Below are positions 43,298-51,633 of a stretch of 64,000 bases of DNA, piece after piece. Position numbers and translations under genes: made by a program. Numbering within the stretch: position 1 is the stretch's first letter; each line of letters begins with the position of its first letter. The DNA is taken from contig NZ_JAFEXF010000005.1 of assembly GCF_016905445.1 (NCBI RefSeq), positions 62,001-126,000 on the forward strand, in the 5' to 3' direction. This stretch comes from Streptomyces sp. G44 (GTDB taxonomy: Bacteria; Actinomycetota; Actinomycetes; Streptomycetales; Streptomycetaceae). A model generated the notes under the pieces. That model worked only from the letters and a program-made list of their open reading frames with translations, had not been told where the DNA came from and did no database searches.

Positions 43298-44272
43298 GTG
43301 GCCTACATCAGCCGACCAGGGATATCGAGCGGTGCCCACCCGATCACCAGTGAGGAGATCATCAAGCTACACGGCAGCCGCGACGGGAACGAAGAGGTCT
43401 TGCCCTTTCCTGCCGACAGCGGCCTCTTCGTCCGCTCACTGCAGGAGCTCGTCGATCCCGTGCCGGACGAAGAGCGCACAGAACGAGCCTTCGCCGATGT
43501 GGCAGCCCTGAGCGAAGAAGCGGCAAGCCGAGCGATGGAAGAGGCAAAGATTCCCCCTGGGGAGGTAGGCGGAATCATCACCTTCCACGACACCGGTCGG
43601 ACCGGCACAGTGCCAGGTCAGGCTCCTGGGTCTTTGGCCGGGCATCTGATCGCCGCGCTGGGACTGCAACCGACGGTCGCGCATGTGTCTTTGACTGCGA
43701 TGGCTGGAACCGGGGCTGCTCACGCCCTCGCGTGGGCCAATGTCCTTGTACGGAGTGACCGGCCGTGCCTCGTCGTCGGCGCTGAGGCGAACAACTCCCT
43801 GCTGGCCGACAGCGAGGTGCCTCTTTGGCAGAAGCTGCGAATGGCTGACGGTGGGGCCGCTGTCCTGGTGAGTGAGTCACCGCTGGGCGAGGGCCCCACC
43901 GTACGCATTACCGACGACTGGTCCCATGCCGGCGGCTTCGGCGATCCGGAGACGAGGGCTGAGAGGTTCCCCTCACCCTCCACCGAGGAGGCCGCGGTGG
44001 CGGATGCATGGGCCAAGCTGCCGCTGACGGGCGAGGGCGGGTGGAAACCAGACTTTGTCCTCACCCATCCGTCCCGCATACCCGACGGTGTGCAGGACAT
44101 TGAAGGCTTGCGGCCTGGAAGCGACGACAGCGGCATCGGCACTCGCGACATTGGTGGCGGCACAATCCTGGTGCGTCTTCGGTCACTTTTCGACCAGCCT
44201 GTTGCCCCGCGATCAGGGCTCCTGCTGGGGGTTGGCCCATATCAGGCGAGTGCCTGCCGGATTGAAGGGTAA
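43298..44272 (+). CDS. KAS III/thiolase-fold protein lacking the catalytic cysteine
   Basis: 324 residues from GTG 43298, with GAGAGGGGCAGG upstream. The fold follows FabH-like proteins: VAALSEEAASRAMEEAKIPPGEVGGIITFHDTG, then HVSLTAMAGTGAAHALAWANVLV and LVVGAEANNSLL. At the place of the nucleophile (normally GCxxG) the sequence is MAGTG, so the Cys is replaced by Ala136. LTHPSRIPDG keeps a His but the GNT Asn motif is GGT. It cannot condense as a normal KAS III. It could be a binding or decarboxylating partner. Confidence 0.7.
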   Translation: MAYISRPGISSGAHPITSEEIIKLHGSRDGNEEVLPFPADSGLFVRSLQELVDPVPDEERTERAFADVAALSEEAASRAMEEAKIPPGEVGGIITFHDTGRTGTVPGQAPGSLAGHLIAALGLQPTVAHVSLTAMAGTGAAHALAWANVLVRSDRPCLVVGAEANNSLLADSEVPLWQKLRMADGGAAVLVSESPLGEGPTVRITDDWSHAGGFGDPETRAERFPSPSTEEAAVADAWAKLPLTGEGGWKPDFVLTHPSRIPDGVQDIEGLRPGSDDSGIGTRDIGGGTILVRLRSLFDQPVAPRSGLLLGVGPYQASACRIEG

Positions 44273-44332
44273 GCAGCACGTCGGTAGCAGAAATGGATGG
44301 AATCCCTCCGGTTTCACCCGACCTGCCTTCAG

Positions 44333-44347
44333 TCGACTTTAAGTCGA
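44333..44347. promoter_or_regulatory. 15-bp palindrome upstream of the MmyB-like regulator
   Basis: TCGACTT-T-AAGTCGA, perfect arms around one base, lies between the KAS III-like gene and the regulator at 44511. It could be that regulator's operator. Confidence 0.45.
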
Positions 44348-44510
44348 TTTGTCATCAAGGCCTGATGCAGTAACCGACCGTAGAGCTTCCGTTGCCGCCA
44401 GTACATCCCCGCTGTTTAGGATGCTGGTGTGACAGCCAGACGCGTGTGCGAACATCGGCGCACGCGCGAAAGCCTCCGCCGACCACGGGGCGCGGGAAAG
44501 GGGAACCCAG

Positions 44511-45380
44511 ATGGCAGGAGATGGCGCCGGGCACTTGCAGCAGTACCTCCGGTCGCTGCGCGAAGCGACGAGGCCTAGCGACCTGGGCCTGAAGGAGCGT
44601 CCAAGCTCCCGCCCCGGGCCTCGCGTCAAAGGCGTGACCCAAGAGCAGGTCAACACCCTCCTGGGCTGGGGGCGCAACACCTACCAGGCGCTGGAGAAGC
44701 AGACCCGCGAGTTCAAAACACCGCACATTCTGGAGGTTGCCGAGCTCTTCGACCTGGACGAGGAGGAGTACCGGCAACTTCATCTGCTCGCCCTCGGTTC
44801 ACTGCCGCCGCATCCTCGAAAGCCTGAGACCGGAGTGGTGATCCCGTCGCAGCAGCATTGGCAGCGCGTCGTGGACGGTCAGTCGGACATCGCCTACCTC
44901 ACCAATGCGGAGTGGAGTCTCGTCGTCTGGAACCGTCCGTTTGCTCGCTTGTTCAACTCGCTCGGCTATGCCACTCCGCCGGAGAACATGATGGAGTGGA
45001 TGCTTTTTTCCGAGTTAGCTCGGCAGAAGGTTCTCCTGGACTGGGAGTCGAGCTGGGCGCCACCCATACTCGCCCAATTACACGGGGTCGCCACCCAGAA
45101 CCCGAACAACGCCAAGCTGGCGCAGCTCATGGAGCGAGTACGTCAAGATCCGCTCACGCGCCGCATCCATGAGGCAGGGGTTCGCACCTACGCACACCCC
45201 GACGGCGACATGCGCCCTTTGTTCCACCCGGACCAGGGCAGAGGTAAGGCGCTGATGGTCTCCGCGCATCCGAGCAGCGCTCTCCACGCACGGCTCATCG
45301 TGGTCCTCTTCACCCCCGACCCTTTGCCGGAGCCTACCCGCAGCGCAGAACAACCAGTGCCAGAGACCGGGAAGGGTTGA
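44511..45380 (+). CDS. XRE-family regulator with MmyB-like ligand-binding domain
   Basis: 289 residues from ATG 44511 in a GGGAACCCAG context. The N-terminal HTH is GVTQEQVNTLLGWGRNTYQALEKQTREFKTPHILEVAELFDLDEEEYRQLHLLALG. The C-terminal domain has YLTNAEWSLVVWNRPFARLF, NMMEWMLFSELARQKVLLDWES and HARLIVVLFTPDP, the pattern of MmyB-type PAS-like domains thought to bind fatty acids or small ligands. It may regulate the neighbouring genes or the RiPP operon. No target is proven. Confidence 0.88.
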   Translation: MAGDGAGHLQQYLRSLREATRPSDLGLKERPSSRPGPRVKGVTQEQVNTLLGWGRNTYQALEKQTREFKTPHILEVAELFDLDEEEYRQLHLLALGSLPPHPRKPETGVVIPSQQHWQRVVDGQSDIAYLTNAEWSLVVWNRPFARLFNSLGYATPPENMMEWMLFSELARQKVLLDWESSWAPPILAQLHGVATQNPNNAKLAQLMERVRQDPLTRRIHEAGVRTYAHPDGDMRPLFHPDQGRGKALMVSAHPSSALHARLIVVLFTPDPLPEPTRSAEQPVPETGKG

Positions 45381-45384
45381 GGGT

Positions 45385-45786
45385 ATGGAGTTCCCTCCCC
45401 TCGATCCCCCGTGGGCCGCTACGCGACCTGGGCTGCTCAAGGACGACATCGCCATGCTTGTACACGCCGTCGCGCTCGAGCTCCAAGGCAGGGGCTACGA
45501 CACACTCCACGAACTGCCTGACCCAGCAGGTGACCTACCGCCCCAGGTCGTGGCACGTGGGCCCGGAGTTCAACTCGTGAACTTCAGCGTGCACTGCGAG
45601 CAGCAGAGCACGGAACTCGACAGTTGGAAGCTGCTGCTGGGTACTACAGGGCGGCATGGCTGGCGGGATGAGCAGAGGGCAACGCTCGACCTCGGCGCCG
45701 ACAACCACGAAGCCCGGTCGGTTGTTTCGCAAGGTCTCGACGCCTTAGGCCTGGCCGCGTGGCGGTCTCGCGACAGATGCTCATGA
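45385..45786 (+). CDS. small unknown protein after the regulator
   Basis: 133 residues from ATG 45385, 5 bases after the regulator stop and with GGGTATGG-like spacing, so probably co-transcribed. It has no membrane segment. The N-terminal helix LLKDDIAMLVHAVALELQGRGYDTLHELPDP is well formed, and later parts are less regular, with GADNHEARSVVSQGLDALGLAAW near the end. The family is not recognised. Confidence 0.55.
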   Translation: MEFPPLDPPWAATRPGLLKDDIAMLVHAVALELQGRGYDTLHELPDPAGDLPPQVVARGPGVQLVNFSVHCEQQSTELDSWKLLLGTTGRHGWRDEQRATLDLGADNHEARSVVSQGLDALGLAAWRSRDRCS

Positions 45787-45903
45787 TTCCCACCGACGTT
45801 CGTGCCGCCAAAGCCGCCTGACCCAGATGCAGATTCCCTCTGTCCCACGCGGTCGACGGCTGGCTTGTGCTGGCCGCCGAGGCTAGCTCGCAACCGTGGT
45901 AGC

Positions 45904-45936
45904 CCTAGTCTTCTGAGTCAGGAATTCTGTTCAGAT
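45904..45936. repeat. left terminal inverted repeat of the IS630 element
   Basis: 33 bases that match 47012-47044 perfectly in inverse orientation. The TA at 45906-45907 is the target duplication, so the element proper begins at 45908 with GTCTTCTGAGTC. Confidence 0.95.
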
Positions 45937-46996
45937 AACTGGCGAGACGTTCGAGGATCTCGTCCGCCGTCTTCGTCCAGATGTAGGGCTTCGGGTCGGT
46001 GTTCCATGCGGCGATCCAGTTGCGGATGTCCTTCTCCAGGGCCTGGACGGACCTGTGGACGCCTCGCTGTATCTGTTTGTTGATCAGTTCGGCGAACCAT
46101 CGCTCGACGAGGTTCAGCCAGGACGAGCCGGTCGGTGTGAAGTGCAGGTGGAAGCGGGGATGGGCCAGCAGCCACTTCTTGATGGCGGGGGTCTTGTGGG
46201 TGGCGTAGTTGTCACAGACGAGGTGGACATCCAGGCCGGCAGGCACCTCTTTGTCGAGCTTGGTCAAGAACTTCTTGAGCTCCTCGGCCCGATGCCGGCG
46301 GTGCAAGGAGCCGATCACCTTGCCGGAGGCGACCTCAAGAGCCGCGAACAGGGTGGTGGTGCCGGCCCGGACGTAGTCATGCGTCGCCCGCTCGGGAACC
46401 CCGGGCATCATCGGCAATACGGGCTGGGACCGGTCCAGGGCCTGGATCTGCGACTTCTCGTCGACACAGAACACCAAGGCCCGCTCGGGCGGGTCCAGGT
46501 AGAGGCCGACGACATCGTGGACCTTGTCGACGAAGTAGGGGTCGGTCGACAGCTTGAAGGTCTCCGATCGGTGCGGCTGCAGGCCGAAGGCCCGCCAGAT
46601 CCGTGACACGGACGACTGCGAGAGGCCCATCTCTTTGGCCATGGACCGCGTCGACCAGTGCGTCGCGTTCTTCGGAGTGGATTCCAGTGTCCTGGCGATC
46701 ACCGCGGCGACCTGTTCGTCCGTCACTGTCCTGGGGCCGCCAGGACCTGGCATGTCTCCGAGACCGGCGATCCGGTACTGCACGAACCGGGCCCGCCAGC
46801 GGCCCACCGCATGAGGTGTGGAGCCGAGTTCAGCAGCCACGTCTTTGTTGGACGCACCCTCGGCGCAGGCCAAGATGATCCGGCACCGCAATGCCCATGC
46901 CTGGGGCGTGGAGCGTTGCCGCACCCAGCCCTCGAGTGCGGCCCGTTCCTCGTCCGACAGCATCAACTCGGCCTTCGGCCGCCCGGTCCGTGCCAT
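45905..46996 (-). mobile_element. IS630-family transposase
   Basis: 363 residues from ATG 46996. The N-terminal HTH region (LRCRIILACAEGASNKDVAAELGSTPHAVGRWRARFV) and winged helix (WSTRSMAKEMGLSQSSVSRIWRAFGLQPH) precede the catalytic DDE domain with VFCVDEKSQIQAL, HLVCDNYATHKTPAIKKWL and TPTGSSWLNLVERWFAELINKQI. It looks intact. The stop codon TAG (45907-45905) is formed by the TA target duplication plus one flanking base, because the coding frame runs to the very end of the element. Confidence 0.95.
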
Positions 46997-47011
46997 GGAG
47001 CAAGGCTATAC

Positions 47012-47044
47012 ATCTGAACAGAATTCCTGACTCAGAAGACTAGG
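47012..47044. repeat. right terminal inverted repeat of the IS630 element
   Basis: Perfect inverse match of 45904-45936. The TA at 47041-47042 is the second target copy. It directly abuts the left end of the next IS (GGCCGTGTGTCGAAAG at 47043-47058). Confidence 0.95.
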
Positions 47045-47097
47045 CCGTGTGTCGAAAGTGGATCTTGAGCAGTGAATGATCTCGGGGCGTAGTTGGG

Positions 47098-47951
47098 GTG
47101 ATGGGGCGGGGAGATCTCACAGACGCGCAGTGGGCAGTGCTGGAGCCGCTGTTGCCTAGAGGCGTCAAGGCGGGGCGGCCGCCCATCTGGTCGCGACGGC
47201 AGTTGATTGACGGCATACGCTTCCGGGTCCGTACTGGTGTCCCGTGGCGGGATGTACCTGTCGAGTACGGGCCTTGGGGCCGGGTCTACGACCTGTTTCG
47301 CCGATGGCAGCGGAACGGCACCTGGCACCGGACGTGAGTCGGCTTCAGGCCCTGGCCGACGCGAGGGGAGCGATCACGTGGGATCTGAGCGTCGACTCCA
47401 CAGTCTGCCGCGCCCATCAGCATGCGGCCGGGGCCCGCAAACAGGGCGACCTGCAGAAGGAACCACCGGGTGGCATCTTCACCGAGCCTCGTGATCACGG
47501 GCTGGGACGGTCGCGCGGCGGCTTCACCACCAAACTGCACCTGGCCGTCGAGCAAGGGCAGAAGCCCATGTCGATCGTGATCACCGCAGGACAGCGAGGA
47601 GACTCCCCGCAGTTCGAACCCGTGCTGGCAGGCGTTCGTGTGCCCCGCATCGGGTCGGGCCGCCCTCGCGTACGCCCCGACCGGGTCCGTGCCGACAAGG
47701 CGTACGCCTCCCGCAAGAACCGCGCTTACCTGCGCCGCCGCGGGATTCGCTGCACCATTCCTCTCAAGACCGATCAGGTGTGTCACCGCAGGAAGCTCGG
47801 GTCGCGTGGTGGCCGGCCGCCACGTTTCGACCGGGCCGACTACCGGGATCGTTATGCGGTCGAGTGCGGGATCAGTCGTCTCAAGAGGAACCGTGCGGTT
47901 GCCACACGGTATGACAAGCTCGCCGTCCGCTACGAGGCGATCGTCCTCGTC
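47098..47951 (+). mobile_element. IS5-family element, transposase in two frames
   Basis: Frame 1 (GTG 47098 or ATG 47101 to TGA 47337) encodes RGDLTDAQWAVLEPLLPRG and VRTGVPWRDVPVEYGPWGRVYDLFRRWQRNGTWHR. Frame 3 continues with RLQALADARGAITWDLSVDSTVCRAHQHAAGA (first D), RVRADKAYASRKNRAYLRRRGIRCTIP and DRYAVECGISRLKRNRAVATRYDKLAVRYEA (E). Members of this group produce transposase by -1 frameshifting, and the frames overlap here in the right direction. The 3' end is cut at about 47951 by the next IS, so the protein would end in foreign residues. Confidence 0.85.
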
Positions 47952-47970
47952 GCGGCTGTTACTGATCGTT

Positions 47971-48400
47971 TCAGAATGAGGTTCTGAGACATCTCAAGCA
48001 CATGATGCTGCAGGCGAGTTGGAGTAGTGCCAGGTGGAGGTCGGCGCGTATCTCGTAGCGGGTCCGTAGCCGCTTGAACTGGTGGAGCCAGGCGAAGGAC
48101 CGCTCGACGACCCACCGGGTCTTGCCCAGGCCGGAACCGTGAGCTGTGCCCTTGCGGGCGATCTTCGGTGTGATGCCGCGGGCCCGGATGAGACGGCGGT
48201 ACTTGTCGTAGTCGTAGCCGCGGTCGGCGAACAGTCGGCCCGGTCGGTGACGTGGCCGCCCGCGGACCCCGCGAATGCGGGGTATCGCGTCCAGCAAGGG
48301 CATCAGCTGCGTGACGTCGTGACGGTTTCCGCTGGTCAGTGACACAGCCAGCGGGGTTCCGTGCCGGTCGACGATCAGGTGGTGCTTGCTGCCGGGCCGG
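47971..48400 (-). CDS. IS5-family transposase, second frame
   Basis: It continues the first frame from SKHHLIVDRHGTPLAVSLTSGNRHDVTQLMPLLD through LFADRGYDYDKYRRLIRARG (second D) to RWVVERSFAWLHQFKRLRTRYE (E) and ends LRCLRTSF. The stop TGA lies inside the left terminal repeat. Expression needs a -1 shift from the upstream frame, at about 48380-48400. Confidence 0.85.
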
Positions 48401-48779
48401 GCCCGGTCGACCGGCGAAGGTCCGGTGTGAGCCCCCCTTTGAGGGCCCTGACATGTGAGCCGTCGATCGCGGCGTCGTCCATGTCCAGCAGGCCGGCGGA
48501 CTGTAGCTCGGTCAGCAGCACTTCGTGCAGTTGCGGCCAGACTCCGGCCTCGGTCCAGTCCCGCAGCCGCCGCCAGGCCGTCACACCACTGCAGCCGACC
48601 TGTTCAGCCGGAACATCCCGCCAGCTCACGCCCTTGCAGAGCACGTAGATGATGCCCCTCAGCGCAGCACGGTCATCCGTCGGCAAACGCCCGGGATACC
48701 GACGCCGCCGAGGCGGAGGAGCAGGTAACAGCGGGGCCACACGTTCCCACAGGTCATCAGGGACAAGATCAGCAGACAC
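48375..48779 (-). CDS. IS5-family transposase, first frame
   Basis: 134 residues from GTG 48779 (VSADLVPDDLWERVAPLLPAPPPRRRRYPGR). It contains the DUF4096-type N-terminal domain with ALRGIIYVLCKGVSWRDVPAEQVGCSGVTAWRRLRDWTEAGVW and ends in the DDE start LDMDDAAIDGSHVRA. The frame stops shortly after, and the rest of the catalytic domain is in the -1 frame (47971-48400). This two-frame layout is normal for the group. Confidence 0.85.
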   Translation of the reverse strand: MSADLVPDDLWERVAPLLPAPPPRRRRYPGRLPTDDRAALRGIIYVLCKGVSWRDVPAEQVGCSGVTAWRRLRDWTEAGVWPQLHEVLLTELQSAGLLDMDDAAIDGSHVRALKGGLTPDLRRSTGPGPAASTT

Positions 48780-48862
48780 ACGACAGATCCTGCCGACACA
48801 ACAGCCAACTACCAAGTCCCGCAACGGATCTCATTCTGAAACGATCAGTTACAGCCGCAGCT

Positions 48863-49015
48863 GCTGTGCTGGTCGGCTGCACCAACAGCCGGCACGGCGC
48901 CGGGCGGCAGACCCACAACAACACCGAAACGACCGGTGCGGTGGACGCGGAAACGGCTGCGTGGATACAGGCCGAGGCCCGGCGCATCGCCGCCGACTGG
49001 CAGACCCGGCGCTAG
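48863..49015 (+). pseudogene. C-terminal fragment of a plasmid-type protein, cut by the IS
   Basis: About 50 codons ending VDAETAAWIQAEARRIAADWQTRR at TAG 49013-49015. The 5' part is missing at the right end of the IS5 element (48858). The stop overlaps the GTG of the next frame (TAGTG), so both came from one operon. I associate this ending with helix-turn-helix proteins of actinobacterial plasmids, with limited confidence. Confidence 0.45.
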
Positions 49016-49550
49016 TGACCAGCGCCGCGACGGCGGGAAACACGTCCATGGAGGCCGCCGCCCGCAGCGAGCTGACCCGCGTGCAGGGCTTCGCAGGCCG
49101 TACGGACGCCCCGCAGGTGCTCGCCGACCGGCTCGTCCGGCGCCTGGACGAGCAGCTGCGCACCGGTGGCCCGATCACCGACCCGGTGGGCTGGCTGCTG
49201 GCCCGGGGCCTGCCCCAGCGTCAGCAGTGCGGCGATGCCCGGTGCGACGACCGGATACTGCTCGACTCCGGCCAGGACTGCCCGCGCTGCGAGGACCGGC
49301 AGGCCGACCGCCGCCAACGCCCACCGCGCCAAAGCCGCAGCCGCGCAGCCGGCCGACGACGTCTCGGCCGTGCTGGTGGCCGCGCCCAGCGCCACGCGGT
49401 CGCGGCCGCCGTGGACACCGCGATGCCCGAGGCCTCCGAGGACGAGCGCCGCGCGGCCGCCGACCGGCAGCTGCACGAGCGCCTGCCGTGCGCGGAGCTG
49501 CTCCCACTCGTGCTCGCGGGCCCACGCCTGGGCGGTCACCCAGATGGGGC
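49015..49550 (+). pseudogene. plasmid/mobile-element helix-turn-helix-type protein fragment
   Basis: Frame 1 from GTG 49015 encodes ARSELTRVQGFAGRTDAPQVLADRLVRRLDEQLRTGGPITDPVGWLLARGLPQRQQCGDARCDDRILLDSGQDCPRCEDRQADRR. The CGDARC and CPRC pairs form a zinc-ribbon-like group. The frame then degrades into AVAAAVDTAMPEASEDERRAAADRQLHERL and runs into the end of the converging small gene at 49553. It resembles the C-terminal half of replication-associated HTH proteins on actinobacterial plasmids. Confidence 0.45.
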
Positions 49551-49552
49551 GC

Positions 49553-49792
49553 CTACTCCGCTGGGTCCTCGTCGGCGTGCCGCACCGTCTTCTTCGCGGC
49601 CTGCTCGACCTCGTGGCGGGGCTGGCCGGTGGCTTTGGCGTGCGTGGTGACGGCGGCCTGGAAGGCGGCTGCTGCCTCGTACCAGCTGCGCCACTGCGCC
49701 TGATACTCCTCGCCGGTCAGACCCGCGAGCTTCGCTCGTGCTTCCTCGGCGGAACGTTCCAGCTTGATCAGTTCATCGGAGATATCTGCCAC
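49553..49792 (-). CDS. 79-residue helical protein, copy 2 of the duplicated module
   Basis: GTG 49792 to TAG 49553. It differs from the copy at 6343-6582 at few positions (for example DISDELIKLE against DTSDELAKSE). It is divergent from the nuclease at 49953 with 160 bases between, probably the ancestral arrangement. The function is unknown. Conservation of both copies suggests it is useful to its neighbours, perhaps as a regulator or inhibitor of the nuclease. Confidence 0.75.
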   Translation of the reverse strand: MADISDELIKLERSAEEARAKLAGLTGEEYQAQWRSWYEAAAAFQAAVTTHAKATGQPRHEVEQAAKKTVRHADEDPAE

Positions 49793-49952
49793 GGACCCGG
49801 ATCTTAGGCCGGGCCGCCATCTTTCCTGTCCGTTGTACTGGTCGTGTCCGGCATTGCCTGGCACGGGCCGCCGGTACGACCTTTGCGCTCGCGCGGGTGA
49901 CGCTCCACTCGAACCGTCCCCGGCGGTCGGCGGGCGCCGGTATGACCAGGTT

Positions 49953-50624
49953 GTGATCACCACTTGTATGCGCGCGGCCCTGGCCGCAGCCTTCCTCGCC
50001 CTGCCCCTCACCACAGCCTCCCCGGCTTCGGCCGCCGACGCCGACCTGGTCGCGCTTCCCATGACGCTGAAGCAGGCGGTCGCCGCTCTCCCGACGGCCG
50101 CGGAGTCACGGGAGGGATACCAGCGCTCCCGCTTCCAGCACTGGACCGACGAGGACCGCGATGGGTGCAACACCCGCGAGGAGGTCCTCATCTCCGAGTC
50201 CCGCACCGCCCCGACCATCGCAGCGGGCTGCAAGGTCACCGCAGGCCAATGGCACTCCTACTACGACGGTGAGACCCTCACCCAGCCTCGCGGCCTGGAC
50301 GTCGACCACATGGTGCCCCTCGCCGAAGCCTGGGACTCCGGCGCCAGCACCTGGAGCGCCGAACGCCGCAAGGCCTACGCCAACGACCTCGGCGACGAAC
50401 GGTCCCTGGTGGCCGTCACCGCGCGCAGCAACCGTTCGAAGGCTGACCAGGACCCGGCCGAGTGGCAGCCGCCGCTCGCCGATGCCCGCTGCACCTATAC
50501 GACGCACTGGGTGGCGACCAAGCTCCGCTGGGGCCTGGCCGTCGACAGGGCCGAGCGGCAGGCGCTGCGGGAGCTGGCTGCCGGGTGCGGGCAGGAGACG
50601 GTGGAGTACGAGCCCGCCGGCTGA
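49953..50624 (+). CDS. secreted HNH-type nuclease, copy 2
   Basis: 223 residues from GTG 49953. It has the signal peptide RAALAAAFLALPLTTASPASA and the catalytic DVDHMVPLAEAWDSGASTW and ARSNRSKADQDPAEW motifs. It is nearly identical to 9639-10310, with most changes silent or conservative. The upstream 60-80 bases are also alike. It is a metal-dependent DNase of the DUF1524/HNH type acting outside the cell. Downstream are two other exported proteins, in the place where copy 1 has the RHS gene. Confidence 0.85.
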   Translation: MITTCMRAALAAAFLALPLTTASPASAADADLVALPMTLKQAVAALPTAAESREGYQRSRFQHWTDEDRDGCNTREEVLISESRTAPTIAAGCKVTAGQWHSYYDGETLTQPRGLDVDHMVPLAEAWDSGASTWSAERRKAYANDLGDERSLVAVTARSNRSKADQDPAEWQPPLADARCTYTTHWVATKLRWGLAVDRAERQALRELAAGCGQETVEYEPAG

Positions 50625-50867
50625 CCATCGCGTCTCTGCCCTCGGCGTCCCGGGGGGGGCGTCCGGCGTGGCACTTGGCGGACATCCCCCTGGGCGGCAC
50701 CGGCGCCGTGCTGAGCACGGCGGTCAGTGTGCACCACGTGTGGATCCAGTGTCCGGGGGAACCTCACGGTTTCCTCAAGTGTCTAGCGCTCTTACCTGCA
50801 CTTATGTTGTGATCATGGCGACCGCGGCCCCGGTAAGGGGCCGCTTCTTTCTGTCAGGGGGGACCTT

Positions 50868-51560
50868 ATGAGGAACCGCGCAACCAGAGTTGTCGCAGTC
50901 ACCACCGGCCTGCTGATCATGGGCAGTCCCGCGACGGCGTTCGCGGATGACAGCCGGATAGCCGCTCCCGTAGTCGCCGATGGTGCGGCTGTGGAGCCCG
51001 GGACAGTGACAGAGGCGCCGTCCTCGGGTGCGGAAGTGGCGCCAGGGGTGGATGCCGGCGGCGCGCTGGACGAGGACATGCCGATCCCCGGTGAGACTGA
51101 CGGGCCTGATCTGGGTGACCCCATCGGGCCGACGAGCGAGGACTGCCCGACCGGCCGCTTCGTGCGCATCACGAAGAACCTCAAGAACACCATGTCCGTC
51201 AAGTACTCGACGTACGCGACGAATGACACGGGGCGTTCCATGGACTACAAGTTCACGTCCAAGCGGTCTGGTACGACGACCCTCGGTGCCTCCCTCACCC
51301 TGAGCTCCGAGCTCAAGGTCCTGTGGCTGGGCAAGGTCAAGGCCGATGTTCAGACCTCGGCCACGAAAAGCTGGACCTCAGAGCTGGGGGTCGAGATCGG
51401 GGGGAAGGTGAAGCCGCACTCGACGGTCAGGGGTGAGTACGGCATCAAGAAGGAAAAGGTGTACGGCTACAGCGGGACGCGCTACACCAACTGCTCCGTT
51501 GGCCATAAGCAGTACGTGACCTTCTGGGCCCCGTACCGCGAGGGATGGACCGTTCACTAA
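50868..51560 (+). CDS. secreted protein of unknown function
   Basis: 230 residues from ATG 50868, with AGGGGGGACC upstream. The signal peptide is RVVAVTTGLLIMGSPATAFA. Residues 25-95 are a Pro/Gly/Asp/Glu-rich linker. The C-terminal 130 residues are beta-rich (FVRITKNLKNTMSVKYSTYATNDTG, TTTLGASLTLSSELKVLWLGKVKADVQTSATKSWTSELG) with a YGIKKEKVYGY stretch and two Cys. The long amphipathic beta pattern recalls aerolysin-like or other pore-forming folds, but that is only a suggestion. Confidence 0.65.
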   Translation: MRNRATRVVAVTTGLLIMGSPATAFADDSRIAAPVVADGAAVEPGTVTEAPSSGAEVAPGVDAGGALDEDMPIPGETDGPDLGDPIGPTSEDCPTGRFVRITKNLKNTMSVKYSTYATNDTGRSMDYKFTSKRSGTTTLGASLTLSSELKVLWLGKVKADVQTSATKSWTSELGVEIGGKVKPHSTVRGEYGIKKEKVYGYSGTRYTNCSVGHKQYVTFWAPYREGWTVH

Positions 51561-51570
51561 ATTCCGTCCA

Positions 51571-51603
51571 CGCCCGTCCGGCTGCAACTGCGCCGGACGG
51601 GCG
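51571..51603 (+). terminator. 12-bp hairpin after the secreted protein
   Basis: CGCCCGTCCGGC at 51571-51582 pairs with GCCGGACGGGCG at 51592-51603 over a 9-base loop, about 10 bases after the stop. Confidence 0.7.
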
Positions 51604-51633
51604 GCGCGCGCTACCCACCCCCAGGAGCCCCCC

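Larger units (their letters stand above)
47952..48858. mobile_element. IS5-family element with 28/29-bp inverted repeats
   Basis: The repeats share ACTGATCGTTTCAGAATGAG at 47961-47980 and, inverted, at 48830-48849. Matching continues outward (GCGGCTGT), giving ends at about 47952 and 48858. The two transposase frames lie inside on the minus strand. It is inserted in the 3' end of the preceding IS5 element. Confidence 0.85.

Noticed and set aside
22886..45800. YcaO/TfuA genes that would make this a standard thioamitide cluster
   Set aside because: Every gene in this span was assigned to another family or lacks YcaO ATP-binding features, so none is claimed.
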